The position numbers and the translations under genes are program-made. Below are positions 1 to 6,212 of a stretch of DNA of 7,936 nucleotides, piece after piece; position 1 is the first letter of the stretch, and each line of letters begins with the position of its first letter. The stretch is from an uncultured Eubacteriales bacterium. GTDB lineage: Bacteria; Bacillota; Clostridia; Oscillospirales; Oscillospiraceae. Location of the stretch: positions 1 through 7,936 of the forward strand of contig CAUABY010000093.1 of the NCBI GenBank assembly GCA_958427375.1, written 5' to 3'. The notes below the pieces were generated by a model. It had not been told where the DNA came from and made no database searches. It saw only the letters and a list, made by a program, of their open reading frames with translations.

Positions 1-327
1 ATTGAACTTGACAGACTCAAGCAGATGATGGGTCTTGATGACGCAACCGTCAATAACAGCCTCCGTCCGGGCGCAGAGTTCCAGGTCAAGAACGATATTC
101 TTGTTGACGCTGTTGTCAAGGCCGAGAACATTGAGGTCAGCGACGAGGATGTTGACGAGTACCTCAAGAAAGTTGGCGAGGATGTCAATGCAAAGCCTGA
201 GGATCTTATAAACTACTTCGGCATGGACTTCATCAGAGAAGAGTGCAAGAAGGAGAAGGCAAACTCCGTTATCTTTGACAGCGCCGTTGTTGTTGAGGCA
301 AAGCCTGAGAAGCCCGCTGAGGCGTAA
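1..327 (+). CDS. tig: Trigger factor, C-terminal part (5' end outside window)
   Basis: This is the last 108 codons of trigger factor, the ribosome-bound chaperone that shields nascent chains at the exit tunnel. The frame is open from base 1 and ends at TAA 325-327, so no start is visible. The ribosome-binding and FKBP-type prolyl isomerase domains must lie upstream. What remains is the helical C-terminal chaperone domain, with the characteristic KAENIEVSDEDVDEYL stretch followed by the helix that typically closes the family, and a short Ala/Pro/Glu/Lys tail ending in KPEKPAEA. The identity is supported by the downstream neighbours clpP, clpX and lon, which follow tig in many Firmicutes. A partial frame starting at the internal ATG at 25 is not the real start. 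I see no convincing terminator after the stop, so read-through into clpP is possible. Confidence 0.93.
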   Translation: MELDRLKQMMGLDDATVNNSLRPGAEFQVKNDILVDAVVKAENIEVSDEDVDEYLKKVGEDVNAKPEDLINYFGMDFIREECKKEKANSVIFDSAVVVEAKPEKPAEA

Positions 328-420
328 TCGCGCTTGTACCAGAGAGAAACAAACAACCCCCGCCAAGTCTGAATAATTCCCATGGATAAAGGATATGCTC
401 TCTTGGACGCTGATATTTTA

Positions 421-426
421 AAGGAG
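421..426 (+). promoter_or_regulatory. Ribosome binding site of clpP
   Basis: AAGGAG lies 11 bases before the clpP ATG at 438. It fixes the start, because the preceding 110-base tig-clpP gap has no other purine-rich site near an in-frame start. I found no convincing -35/-10 pair and no CIRCE or CtsR-type heat-shock operator in this gap. Confidence 0.75.
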
Positions 427-437
427 AGTTTAATAAA

Positions 438-1019
438 ATGAGTTTAGTACCTTATGTAGTAGAACAAACCAGCCGCGGCGAGCGCTCGTATGATATTTTT
501 TCCCGCCTGCTTAATGACAGAATCATTATGCTCTCGGAAGAGGTCAATGATACGACCGCCAGCTTGATTGTCGCGCAGCTTCTGTATCTTGAGGCGCAGG
601 ACCCCGATAAGGACATACAGTTTTATATCAACAGCCCCGGCGGAAGTGTGACCTCCGGCCTCGCGATTTATGATACCATGCAGTACATCAAGCCTGATGT
701 TTCCACCATCTGCATAGGCATGGCGGCCTCTATGGGCGCGTTCCTGCTCTCCTCCGGCGCAAAGGGCAAGCGAATAGCACTGCCCAATGCGGAAATTATG
801 ATACACCAGCCCTCCGGCGGTAGCCAGGGTCAGTGTACCGACATCCAGATTCAGGCGGAGCAGATTCTTAAGATTAAGAAGCGCCTCAACTCCATACTCG
901 CCGAGAACACAGGCAAGAGCGTGGAAACCATTGAGGCGGACTGCGAGCGCGACCATTTTATGACCGCACAGGAAGCGGAGGCCTACGGCATTATCGACAA
1001 GGTGATTTACAAGCGCTGA
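438..1019 (+). CDS. clpP: ATP-dependent Clp protease proteolytic subunit ClpP
   Basis: This is the serine peptidase subunit that forms the double-heptameric ClpP chamber and degrades proteins fed in by ClpX or another Clp ATPase in the cytoplasm. The 193 residues match the normal family length. The catalytic triad is complete: Ser98 in GMAASMGA, His123 in MIHQPSGG and Asp172 in CERDHF. This is the same numbering as in Bacillus ClpP. The oxyanion-site motif SPGGSVTSG is at residues 66-74. The N-terminal sequence MSLVPYVVEQTSRGERSYDI is the usual axial-loop region, so no long propeptide is present. The ATG at 438 has an AAGGAG site 11 bases upstream. clpX follows after 86 bases, so the protease and its unfoldase are adjacent. 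A 5-bp GC stem (GCGCT/AGCGC, 1013-1025) overlaps the stop codon, ahead of a stronger hairpin in the gap. Confidence 0.98.
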   Translation: MSLVPYVVEQTSRGERSYDIFSRLLNDRIIMLSEEVNDTTASLIVAQLLYLEAQDPDKDIQFYINSPGGSVTSGLAIYDTMQYIKPDVSTICIGMAASMGAFLLSSGAKGKRIALPNAEIMIHQPSGGSQGQCTDIQIQAEQILKIKKRLNSILAENTGKSVETIEADCERDHFMTAQEAEAYGIIDKVIYKR

Positions 1020-1040
1020 CAGCGCGTTACCTGACTTTCT

Positions 1041-1069
1041 ATGGGGGAACGAGAGTTCCCCCATCTTTT
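1041..1069 (+). terminator. Intergenic hairpin between clpP and clpX, probable weak terminator or attenuator
   Basis: ATGGGGGAAC (1041-1050) and GTTCCCCCAT (1055-1064) form a perfect 10-bp stem around the loop GAGA, a GNRA tetraloop closed by C-G. A short run CTTTT follows at 1065-1069. This has the form of an intrinsic terminator, but the U tract is only four bases, so partial read-through into clpX is likely. The stem could also protect the 3' end of a clpP message. Confidence 0.65.
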
Positions 1070-1105
1070 GACAGGGCATGTTTTATAGGTGAGGGGGATT
1101 ATTAT

Positions 1106-2362
1106 ATGGGAAAGTTTGACGACAGAAGAAGCTTAAGATGTTCATTCTGCGGCAAACCGCAGTCCGCGGTAGGCCGCTTGATTGCCGGCAACGGCACTTA
1201 TATTTGTGATGAGTGCGTGCGCATGTGCGTCAATCTCATCGGTGATGAAGTTATGGAGGAACGCAGTGTTCCCAGCGGTTATGATGGGCTTCCGCTCGTT
1301 TTTGAAAAGCTGCCCAAGCCCATGCAGATTAAAGCAAGGCTTGACGAATATGTGATAGGGCAGGAGAGGGCGAAAATAGCTCTGTCGGTTGCGGTGTATA
1401 ACCACTATAAGCGCATACTCCACGCCGGAAGCGACGATGTGGAGCTTCAAAAGAGCAACATTCTGCTCATCGGCCCCACAGGCAGCGGCAAGACCTTGTT
1501 TGCGCAGACTCTGGCAAAGATGCTCGACGTGCCTTTTGCCATAGCTGACGCCACGACGCTTACCGAGGCAGGCTACGTCGGGGAAGATGTTGAAAATGTA
1601 ATTCTGAAACTTGTTCAGGCGGCGGATTTTGATATTGAGCGCGCGGAGCGCGGAATAATTTACATTGACGAGATAGACAAGATCGCGCGCAAGAGCGAAA
1701 ATACCTCCATAACGCGCGATGTATCCGGCGAGGGCGTGCAGCAGGCACTGCTGAAGCTCCTTGAGGGCACTGTGGCAAATGTCCCGCCTCAAGGCGGACG
1801 CAAGCACCCGCATCAGGAATTCTTGCACGTGGATACCTCGAACATCCTCTTTATCTGCGGCGGCGCTTTTGACGGGTTGGATAAAATTATCGAAAAGCGC
1901 ACCAATAAAAAGACGATGGGCTTCGGCGCGGACATTGTCAGCAATACCGAGCGCGACGTCGGCGAGATTCTTGCAAAAGTGCAGCAGCACGACCTTTTGA
2001 AGTTCGGCATTATTCCGGAGCTTGTCGGCCGTCTGCCGGTCATTGCCTCGCTTGACTCTCTCACGCGTGACGACCTTGTACGCATACTGACTGAGCCGAA
2101 AAACGCCATGACCAAGCAGTATAAGGCGCTATTTGACTATGACAAGGTCGAGCTTGAGTTTGAGCCGGAAGCGCTTGAGGCTGTAGCTGACAAGGCCATA
2201 GAAATGAAAATCGGCGCGCGCGGCCTCAGAAGCGTGATGGAGGGCGCAATGACCGATGTCATGTATACCGTGCCCTCTGACCCAAGCATAGGCAAGGTGC
2301 TTGTTACCGCCGAGAGTGTAAAAGGGCTTGAGCAGCCCAAGGTAATCAGAATAAACCAGTGA
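1106..2362 (+). CDS. clpX: ATP-dependent Clp protease ATP-binding subunit ClpX
   Basis: This is the hexameric AAA+ unfoldase that recognises tagged substrates and threads them into ClpP. Its 418 residues match the family length. The N-terminal zinc-binding domain has Cys12, Cys15, Cys34 and Cys37 (CSFC...CDEC). The AAA+ module follows: Walker A GPTGSGKT at 123-130, pore-1 loop GYVG at 156-159, Walker B IIYIDEID at 184-191, an RKH substrate loop at 232-234, an arginine-finger candidate Arg309 in ELVGRLP, and sensor-2 Arg372 in GARGLR. The ClpP-docking tripeptide is MGF (271-273) rather than the commoner IGF. This is a conservative change and ClpP is encoded just upstream, so a ClpXP complex is expected. 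The ATG at 1106 is preceded by the purine run AGGTGAGGGGG, ending 8 bases upstream. lon starts 27 bases after the stop, so the two are probably co-transcribed. Confidence 0.98.
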   Translation: MGKFDDRRSLRCSFCGKPQSAVGRLIAGNGTYICDECVRMCVNLIGDEVMEERSVPSGYDGLPLVFEKLPKPMQIKARLDEYVIGQERAKIALSVAVYNHYKRILHAGSDDVELQKSNILLIGPTGSGKTLFAQTLAKMLDVPFAIADATTLTEAGYVGEDVENVILKLVQAADFDIERAERGIIYIDEIDKIARKSENTSITRDVSGEGVQQALLKLLEGTVANVPPQGGRKHPHQEFLHVDTSNILFICGGAFDGLDKIIEKRTNKKTMGFGADIVSNTERDVGEILAKVQQHDLLKFGIIPELVGRLPVIASLDSLTRDDLVRILTEPKNAMTKQYKALFDYDKVELEFEPEALEAVADKAIEMKIGARGLRSVMEGAMTDVMYTVPSDPSIGKVLVTAESVKGLEQPKVIRINQ

Positions 2363-2377
2363 TGTTCCCTCCGAAAA

Positions 2378-2384
2378 AAGGAGA
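2378..2384 (+). promoter_or_regulatory. Ribosome binding site of lon, with a possible short stem
   Basis: AAGGAGA precedes the lon ATG at 2390 by five bases. The GGAG core (2380-2383) can pair with CTCC at 2369-2372 across a seven-base loop GAAAAAA. The four-pair stem is small and may be fortuitous. The binding site itself is clear. Confidence 0.7.
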
Positions 2385-2389
2385 TAAAA

Positions 2390-4822
2390 ATGAGTAATAA
2401 CGATTATCCCTTAATTTCAATGCCCATGCTCGCCCTGCGCGGGCTGAGTGTTTTCCCCGGTATGATGCTGACCTTCGATGTTGAGCGCAATGCTTCCATA
2501 AACGCGCTTAACATGGCGGTCAAAACAGACCAGCTTATTTTCCTCGCCGCGCAGAAAGACCCCATTGCCGACGCGCCTGAGGAAAAGGACATATACCATG
2601 TCGGCACCGTCTGCCGAGTGCGTCAGCAGCTCCACCAGCCGCACGCCAATATTACCCGCGTGCTGGTTGACGGCCTCTACCGCGCTGAGGCGGTGAGCAT
2701 GGATACTGACGGCAAGGGCTATTCGGCGGTCATACGCAGACTTGACAATAAGCCTGAGCGCGTCAGTGAGGCTCGCAGAGAGGCGCTGATGCGAAGTTGC
2801 CTTTCACTCTTTGAAGAGTACATACAGGCAAATAAAGAGCTTGTCAACGAGCAGATTTTAAATGTGCTCGCCAATCCCACTCCGTCTTTCGTGGCGGACT
2901 ACATCGCGCAGAATGTGCGCATGGAGGTTGAGGATAAGCAGGAACTCCTTGAGGAGCTTGCGCCCTGCCGCCGCATGAGCATGCTGATTAAGATTCTCAA
3001 TAAAGAGCTCAATATAATCAGCATTGAAAAGGAAATAAGCGACGCGGCGCAGCTGGCCATGAACCAGAGCCAGCGTGAATATTTCCTGCGCGAGGAAATG
3101 AAGGCCATACAAAGCGAACTCGGCGAGGACGGGCAGGTAGACGATATTGACGACTACCGCGTTAAAATCAACGCCCTGCCGGTGTCCGACGAGATACGCG
3201 CCAAACTGCTCAAGGAGCTTGGCCGCCTCTCAAAGCAGCCCTTTGGCTCCTCGGAAGCGGCGGTCATACGCAGTTACCTCGACGTTGTTCTTGAAATCCC
3301 TTGGGGCGTTACGACCAAGGAGACAGTTGATATCGCCAGGGCAAGGAAAATGCTTGACGCCGACCATTACGGTCTTGATAAGGTGAAAGAGCGCATACTT
3401 GAGTATCTCGCGGTAAAGCAGCTCTCGCCCGATATCAAAGGCGGGCTTATCTGCCTCGTGGGTCCTCCGGGAACCGGCAAAACCAGTATCGCCATGAGCA
3501 TTGCGCGCGCAACAAACCGCAAGCTCTGCCGCGTCTCTCTCGGCGGCGTGCATGATGAGGCTGAAATACGCGGCCACCGCAAGACCTATATTGGCTCCAT
3601 GCCGGGCAGAATCGTCAGCGGCATCACTCAGTGCGGCAGTATGAACCCGTTGATGGTGCTCGATGAGGTTGACAAGCTCGGTTCAGACCACCGCGGCGAC
3701 CCGAACGCGGCGCTGCTGGAGGTGCTCGACAGCGAGCAGAACAGCTCCTTCAGAGATAACTTCCTTGAGATACCGATTGACCTCTCATCTGTATTTTTCA
3801 TCATGACCGCAAATACTACAGATACAATACCCCGCGCTCTGCTTGACCGTATGGAGGTCATAGAGCTGCCGAGCTATACAGACGAGGAGAAGGTGCAGAT
3901 TGCAAAGCAGCATCTTCTGCCCAAGCAGCGCAAAAAACACGGTTTAAAGATAAACCAGCTCAAGATAAACGACGAGGCAATGCGTGAGATTATTTCCTCG
4001 TATACCCGTGAAAGCGGCGTGCGCATACTTGAGCGCGAGCTTGCAGCGGCCTGCCGTAAAGCGGCGAGCGGCATTGCGGAAGGCAAGTTTAAAAGCCTTA
4101 CATTGAAACCCGGCAAGCTTCAAGATGTGCTGGGCCCTGCTAAGTTCAAGCCTGAGCCCTACAGATTCTATGACGAGGTCGGCCTTGTTCATGGCCTTGC
4201 CTATACCTCTGTCGGCGGGGAGACGCTGGATGTTGAGGTGCTTGTCACTGATGGCAGCGGTAAGCTTGAGCTCACCGGTAATCTCGGCGATGTGATGAAA
4301 GAGTCCTGCAAGGCGGCGATAAGCTTCATCCGCAGCCGCGCGGCGAAATTCGGCATAGACCCTGATTTTTATAAAAACCGCGACATACATATCCACTATC
4401 CCGAAGGCGCGATACCCAAGGACGGCCCGTCAGCCGGTGTTACCACCTGCGTGGCGCTTGTCTCAGCGCTGACCGGGCGGCCTGTGCGGCATGACGTGGC
4501 GATGACGGGCGAAATCACCCTGCGCGGCCGCATAATGGCTATAGGCGGCCTGCGTGAAAAGACGATGGCGGCGCTTCGCTATGGTATAAAGACGGTTATT
4601 ATCCCGGCGGAAAATGAGCCGGATTTGGAAGAAATCGACCAGAATGTGCGCTCAGCGCTCAAATTTATCCCTGTGAGCTATGCTGATGAGGCGGTTAGCT
4701 TTGCGCTTCTTCCTGACAGGTCAGAGCACAGCGACAAGAGCGAGAGAGACGACAAGCAGGATATGACCGCGCATACCAATATCATACCCAAGGGCGCTGA
4801 AAAGCCCACGGTTAGACAGTAG
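2390..4822 (+). CDS. lon: ATP-dependent protease Lon (LonA type)
   Basis: This is the homo-oligomeric AAA+ serine protease that degrades misfolded and short-lived regulatory proteins in the cytoplasm. The 810 residues comprise an N-terminal substrate-binding domain (about 7-205, starting PLISMPMLALRGLSVFPG), a coiled linker (to about 305), the AAA+ module and the S16 peptidase domain. Walker A GPPGTGKT is at 358-365, the pore loop YIGSMPG at 400-406, Walker B MVLDEVDK at 422-429, and a sensor-1 candidate is Asn475. The catalytic dyad is Ser681 in DGPSAG and Lys724 in LREKTMAA, with the 43-residue spacing of the E. coli enzyme. The soluble N-terminal domain and the absence of a membrane anchor mark this as LonA, not LonB. 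The protein continues about 35 residues beyond the expected end of the peptidase domain in a charged tail (about 776-810). ysxC starts 7 bases after the stop. Confidence 0.97.
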   Translation: MSNNDYPLISMPMLALRGLSVFPGMMLTFDVERNASINALNMAVKTDQLIFLAAQKDPIADAPEEKDIYHVGTVCRVRQQLHQPHANITRVLVDGLYRAEAVSMDTDGKGYSAVIRRLDNKPERVSEARREALMRSCLSLFEEYIQANKELVNEQILNVLANPTPSFVADYIAQNVRMEVEDKQELLEELAPCRRMSMLIKILNKELNIISIEKEISDAAQLAMNQSQREYFLREEMKAIQSELGEDGQVDDIDDYRVKINALPVSDEIRAKLLKELGRLSKQPFGSSEAAVIRSYLDVVLEIPWGVTTKETVDIARARKMLDADHYGLDKVKERILEYLAVKQLSPDIKGGLICLVGPPGTGKTSIAMSIARATNRKLCRVSLGGVHDEAEIRGHRKTYIGSMPGRIVSGITQCGSMNPLMVLDEVDKLGSDHRGDPNAALLEVLDSEQNSSFRDNFLEIPIDLSSVFFIMTANTTDTIPRALLDRMEVIELPSYTDEEKVQIAKQHLLPKQRKKHGLKINQLKINDEAMREIISSYTRESGVRILERELAAACRKAASGIAEGKFKSLTLKPGKLQDVLGPAKFKPEPYRFYDEVGLVHGLAYTSVGGETLDVEVLVTDGSGKLELTGNLGDVMKESCKAAISFIRSRAAKFGIDPDFYKNRDIHIHYPEGAIPKDGPSAGVTTCVALVSALTGRPVRHDVAMTGEITLRGRIMAIGGLREKTMAALRYGIKTVIIPAENEPDLEEIDQNVRSALKFIPVSYADEAVSFALLPDRSEHSDKSERDDKQDMTAHTNIIPKGAEKPTVRQ

Positions 4823-4825
4823 GTG
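4821..4825 (+). promoter_or_regulatory. Weak ribosome binding site of ysxC overlapping the lon stop
   Basis: AGGTG overlaps the last two bases of the lon TAG (4820-4822) and ends four bases before the ysxC ATG at 4830. The short, overlapping arrangement suggests that ysxC is translated by coupling to lon. Confidence 0.5.
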
Positions 4826-4829
4826 TTCA

Positions 4830-5417
4830 ATGGCAGGCTTGAATGTTAATAAGGCGGAGTTTATAAAATCTGCCGCGGCGCCGTCACAATTTATCCAAAG
4901 CTCCGTCCCGGCGGTGGTTTTTGCGGGCAAGTCCAATGTGGGAAAGTCATCAGTCATAAACCGCATGCTCAACCGCAAAAACTTTGCCCGTGTAGGCTCT
5001 GAGCCGGGAAAAACAATACACGTCAACTACTTCCTCATAGACGGTAAGCTCTATTTTATAGACCTGCCCGGCTATGGCTATGCAAAAGTCTCACAGTCCG
5101 AGCGTGACCGCTGGGGTAAGCTGATGGATGATTTTTTTGCCGCGGGCCTGTTTGACCTTGGTGTGATGATAGTTGACGCGCGCCATAAACCCACAAGGGA
5201 CGACATGACAATGGCAGAGTGGTTCAAAAGCTCTGGCTGTGAGTTTGTGGTGGTTGCAAATAAACTGGACAAGCTCAAAAAAAGTGAAATAGAGCCCAAC
5301 ATGAGCCAAATCCGCCAGACGCTTGAGTTGGATGATTCTGTGCGTATCATTCCATTTTCTGCCGAAAGAGGGCAGGGGCGTGACGAACTGATGGGTGAAA
5401 TCACAAAAATCCTGTGA
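4830..5417 (+). CDS. ysxC: Ribosome biogenesis GTP-binding protein YsxC/EngB
   Basis: This is a TrmE-Era-EngA-YihA superfamily GTPase of the EngB branch, needed for assembly of the 50S ribosomal subunit. At 195 residues it has the normal length. The G motifs appear in order: G1 GKSNVGKS at 33-40, G2 Thr62 in PGKTIHVNYF, G3 DLPG at 78-81 within FIDLPGYGYAKV, G4 NKLD at 144-147 and G5 SAERGQG at 177-183. The N-terminal NVNKAEFIKSAA leads into the first strand as in the family. The region after G3 (ERDRWGKLMDDFF) also fits EngB. G4 begins with Asn, where many EngB proteins have Thr. Asn is the general GTPase consensus, so this should not affect GTP specificity. The gene is placed directly behind lon, as in Bacillus, and an intrinsic terminator starts 9 bases after its stop, which makes it the last gene of the quality-control unit. 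Confidence 0.96.
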   Translation: MAGLNVNKAEFIKSAAAPSQFIQSSVPAVVFAGKSNVGKSSVINRMLNRKNFARVGSEPGKTIHVNYFLIDGKLYFIDLPGYGYAKVSQSERDRWGKLMDDFFAAGLFDLGVMIVDARHKPTRDDMTMAEWFKSSGCEFVVVANKLDKLKKSEIEPNMSQIRQTLELDDSVRIIPFSAERGQGRDELMGEITKIL

Positions 5418-5426
5418 AAATTTATC

Positions 5427-5465
5427 AGCAAGGCAAGTTTAATCTTGCCTTGCTCTTGTTTTTTT
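5427..5465 (+). terminator. Intrinsic terminator after ysxC
   Basis: AGCAAGGCAAG (5427-5437) and CTTGCCTTGCT (5444-5454) form a perfect 11-bp stem around the loop TTTAAT. The T-rich run CTTGTTTTTTT follows to 5465. It is a textbook Rho-independent terminator that closes the tig/clp/lon/ysxC unit on the + strand. The opposite strand has no comparable T run, so it does not look bidirectional. Confidence 0.93.
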
Positions 5466-5484
5466 GTATAAAGTTTGATAAAAT
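5456..5484 (+). promoter_or_regulatory. Candidate promoter for the protease-scpA-scpB unit
   Basis: TTGTTT (5456-5461) and TAAAAT (5479-5484) are 17 bases apart. The -10 matches TATAAT at five of six positions and is preceded by TG one base upstream (5476-5477), which is the extended -10 arrangement. The -35 is poor (three of six) and overlaps the T run of the preceding terminator. A start of transcription near 5491 would leave a leader of fewer than 20 bases. A promoter is expected here because a strong terminator lies just upstream, but the exact hexamers are inferred. Confidence 0.45.
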
Positions 5485-5500
5485 AAATTAGATTTATTTT
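5480..5500. repeat. Perfect A/T-only inverted repeat upstream of the M50 protease gene
   Basis: AAAATAAAT (5480-5488) and ATTTATTTT (5492-5500) are perfect reverse complements separated by TAG. The repeat overlaps the candidate -10 and the predicted transcription start, and ends seven bases before the GTG start. It could be an operator or a weak AU-rich stem. In such an A/T-rich leader a chance origin cannot be excluded. Confidence 0.55.
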
Positions 5501-5507
5501 TCCGAGG

Positions 5508-6206
5508 GTGAGACTAATAAGCGCAATACAATCTATATGGGACGGGTTTGACTTCACATATCTGCTGAGCATACTGCTTGCGGTTATTCCGTCGCTTATC
5601 TGCATAACGCTTCATGAGCTCAGTCACGGCCTTGCCGCCTATAAGCTGGGCGATGACACCGCTAAAAACGCCGGGCGGCTTACTCTCAACCCAATAAAGA
5701 GCCTTGACCCCGTCGGGCTTTTGATGATACTTGTTTTCCACGTCGGCTGGGCAAAGCCTGTGCCGGTCAATATGTTCAAATTCAAAAATCCCAAACGCGG
5801 TATGGCTGTCACGGCCTTGGCCGGGCCGGCGTGCAATATCTTGATAGCGCTTTTGTCTATGTTTTTGTACGGCATTTTGTACATTCCGCTTCGCGTGTCT
5901 GCCGTCGGCGGCTATGTACTGAGCATGGTACAGCTCACAGCCTATATAAGCCTCGGCCTTGCGGTTTTTAATCTTATACCCGTGCCGCCGCTTGATGGGT
6001 CAAAGGTGCTCTTTTCGCTGATGAATAACGAGCACTATTATAAGCTGATGCGCTATGAGAAGTACGGCTCTCTAATTATGCTGATACTTGTGGCAACAGG
6101 CGTGATTGGCAGACCGCTTTCTGAGGCGGTGGAGTGGCTTTACATCAAAATGCTGCCTCTTGCGCAGGCGGGATGCGATATGATTTTCTATATGTTTTAT
6201 AAGTGA
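5508..6206 (+). CDS. Site-2 protease family (M50) membrane metalloprotease
   Basis: This is a compact zinc-dependent intramembrane protease of peptidase family M50, in the small subgroup without a PDZ domain. The 232 residues carry the zinc motif HELSH at 36-40, inside the first hydrophobic segment (about 17-40), with Glu37 as the expected catalytic base. The second motif NLIPVPPLDG is at 155-164, with Asp163 as third zinc ligand. Further hydrophobic segments lie near 68-80, 104-127, 134-157 and 187-201. The conserved GRLTLNPIKSLDPVG and GWAKPVPVN blocks fit the subgroup. Its substrate is not known from sequence, and it should not be assumed to be RseP or SpoIVFB. The start is uncertain: GTG at 5508 is the only standard start before the first membrane segment, yet the only Shine-Dalgarno-like bases (CCGAGGG) abut it. 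An in-frame TAA at 5484 limits any extension to 8 codons. scpA starts 6 bases after the stop. Confidence 0.92.
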   Translation: MRLISAIQSIWDGFDFTYLLSILLAVIPSLICITLHELSHGLAAYKLGDDTAKNAGRLTLNPIKSLDPVGLLMILVFHVGWAKPVPVNMFKFKNPKRGMAVTALAGPACNILIALLSMFLYGILYIPLRVSAVGGYVLSMVQLTAYISLGLAVFNLIPVPPLDGSKVLFSLMNNEHYYKLMRYEKYGSLIMLILVATGVIGRPLSEAVEWLYIKMLPLAQAGCDMIFYMFYK

Positions 6207-6208
6207 GG
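6205..6208 (+). promoter_or_regulatory. Ribosome binding site of scpA overlapping the upstream stop
   Basis: GAGG shares bases with the TGA stop of the protease gene (6204-6206) and ends four bases before the scpA ATG at 6213. This indicates translational coupling between the two genes. Confidence 0.5.
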
Positions 6209-6212
6209 ATAG

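Noticed and set aside
1068..1073. Consensus TTGACA -35 box just after the clpP-clpX hairpin
   Set aside because: No acceptable -10 lies 16-18 bases downstream: the bases there are the purine run GAGGGG used as the clpX ribosome binding site. TTTATA is only about 8-10 bases away and TATTAT about 26.
444..1079. 211-codon open frame on the minus strand opposite clpP
   Set aside because: It is the antisense shadow of clpP, has no recognisable domain, and shows the low-complexity look of mirrored codons. The + strand gene has full catalytic motifs.
1142..1990. 282-codon open frame on the minus strand opposite clpX
   Set aside because: It lies entirely within clpX, matches no protein family I recognise, and has no ribosome binding site or independent context. 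Long antisense frames are common opposite balanced-GC genes with strong codon bias.
5078..5605. 175-codon minus-strand frame spanning ysxC, the terminator and the protease start
   Set aside because: It crosses a clear + strand terminator and two real genes, and its product has no family features.
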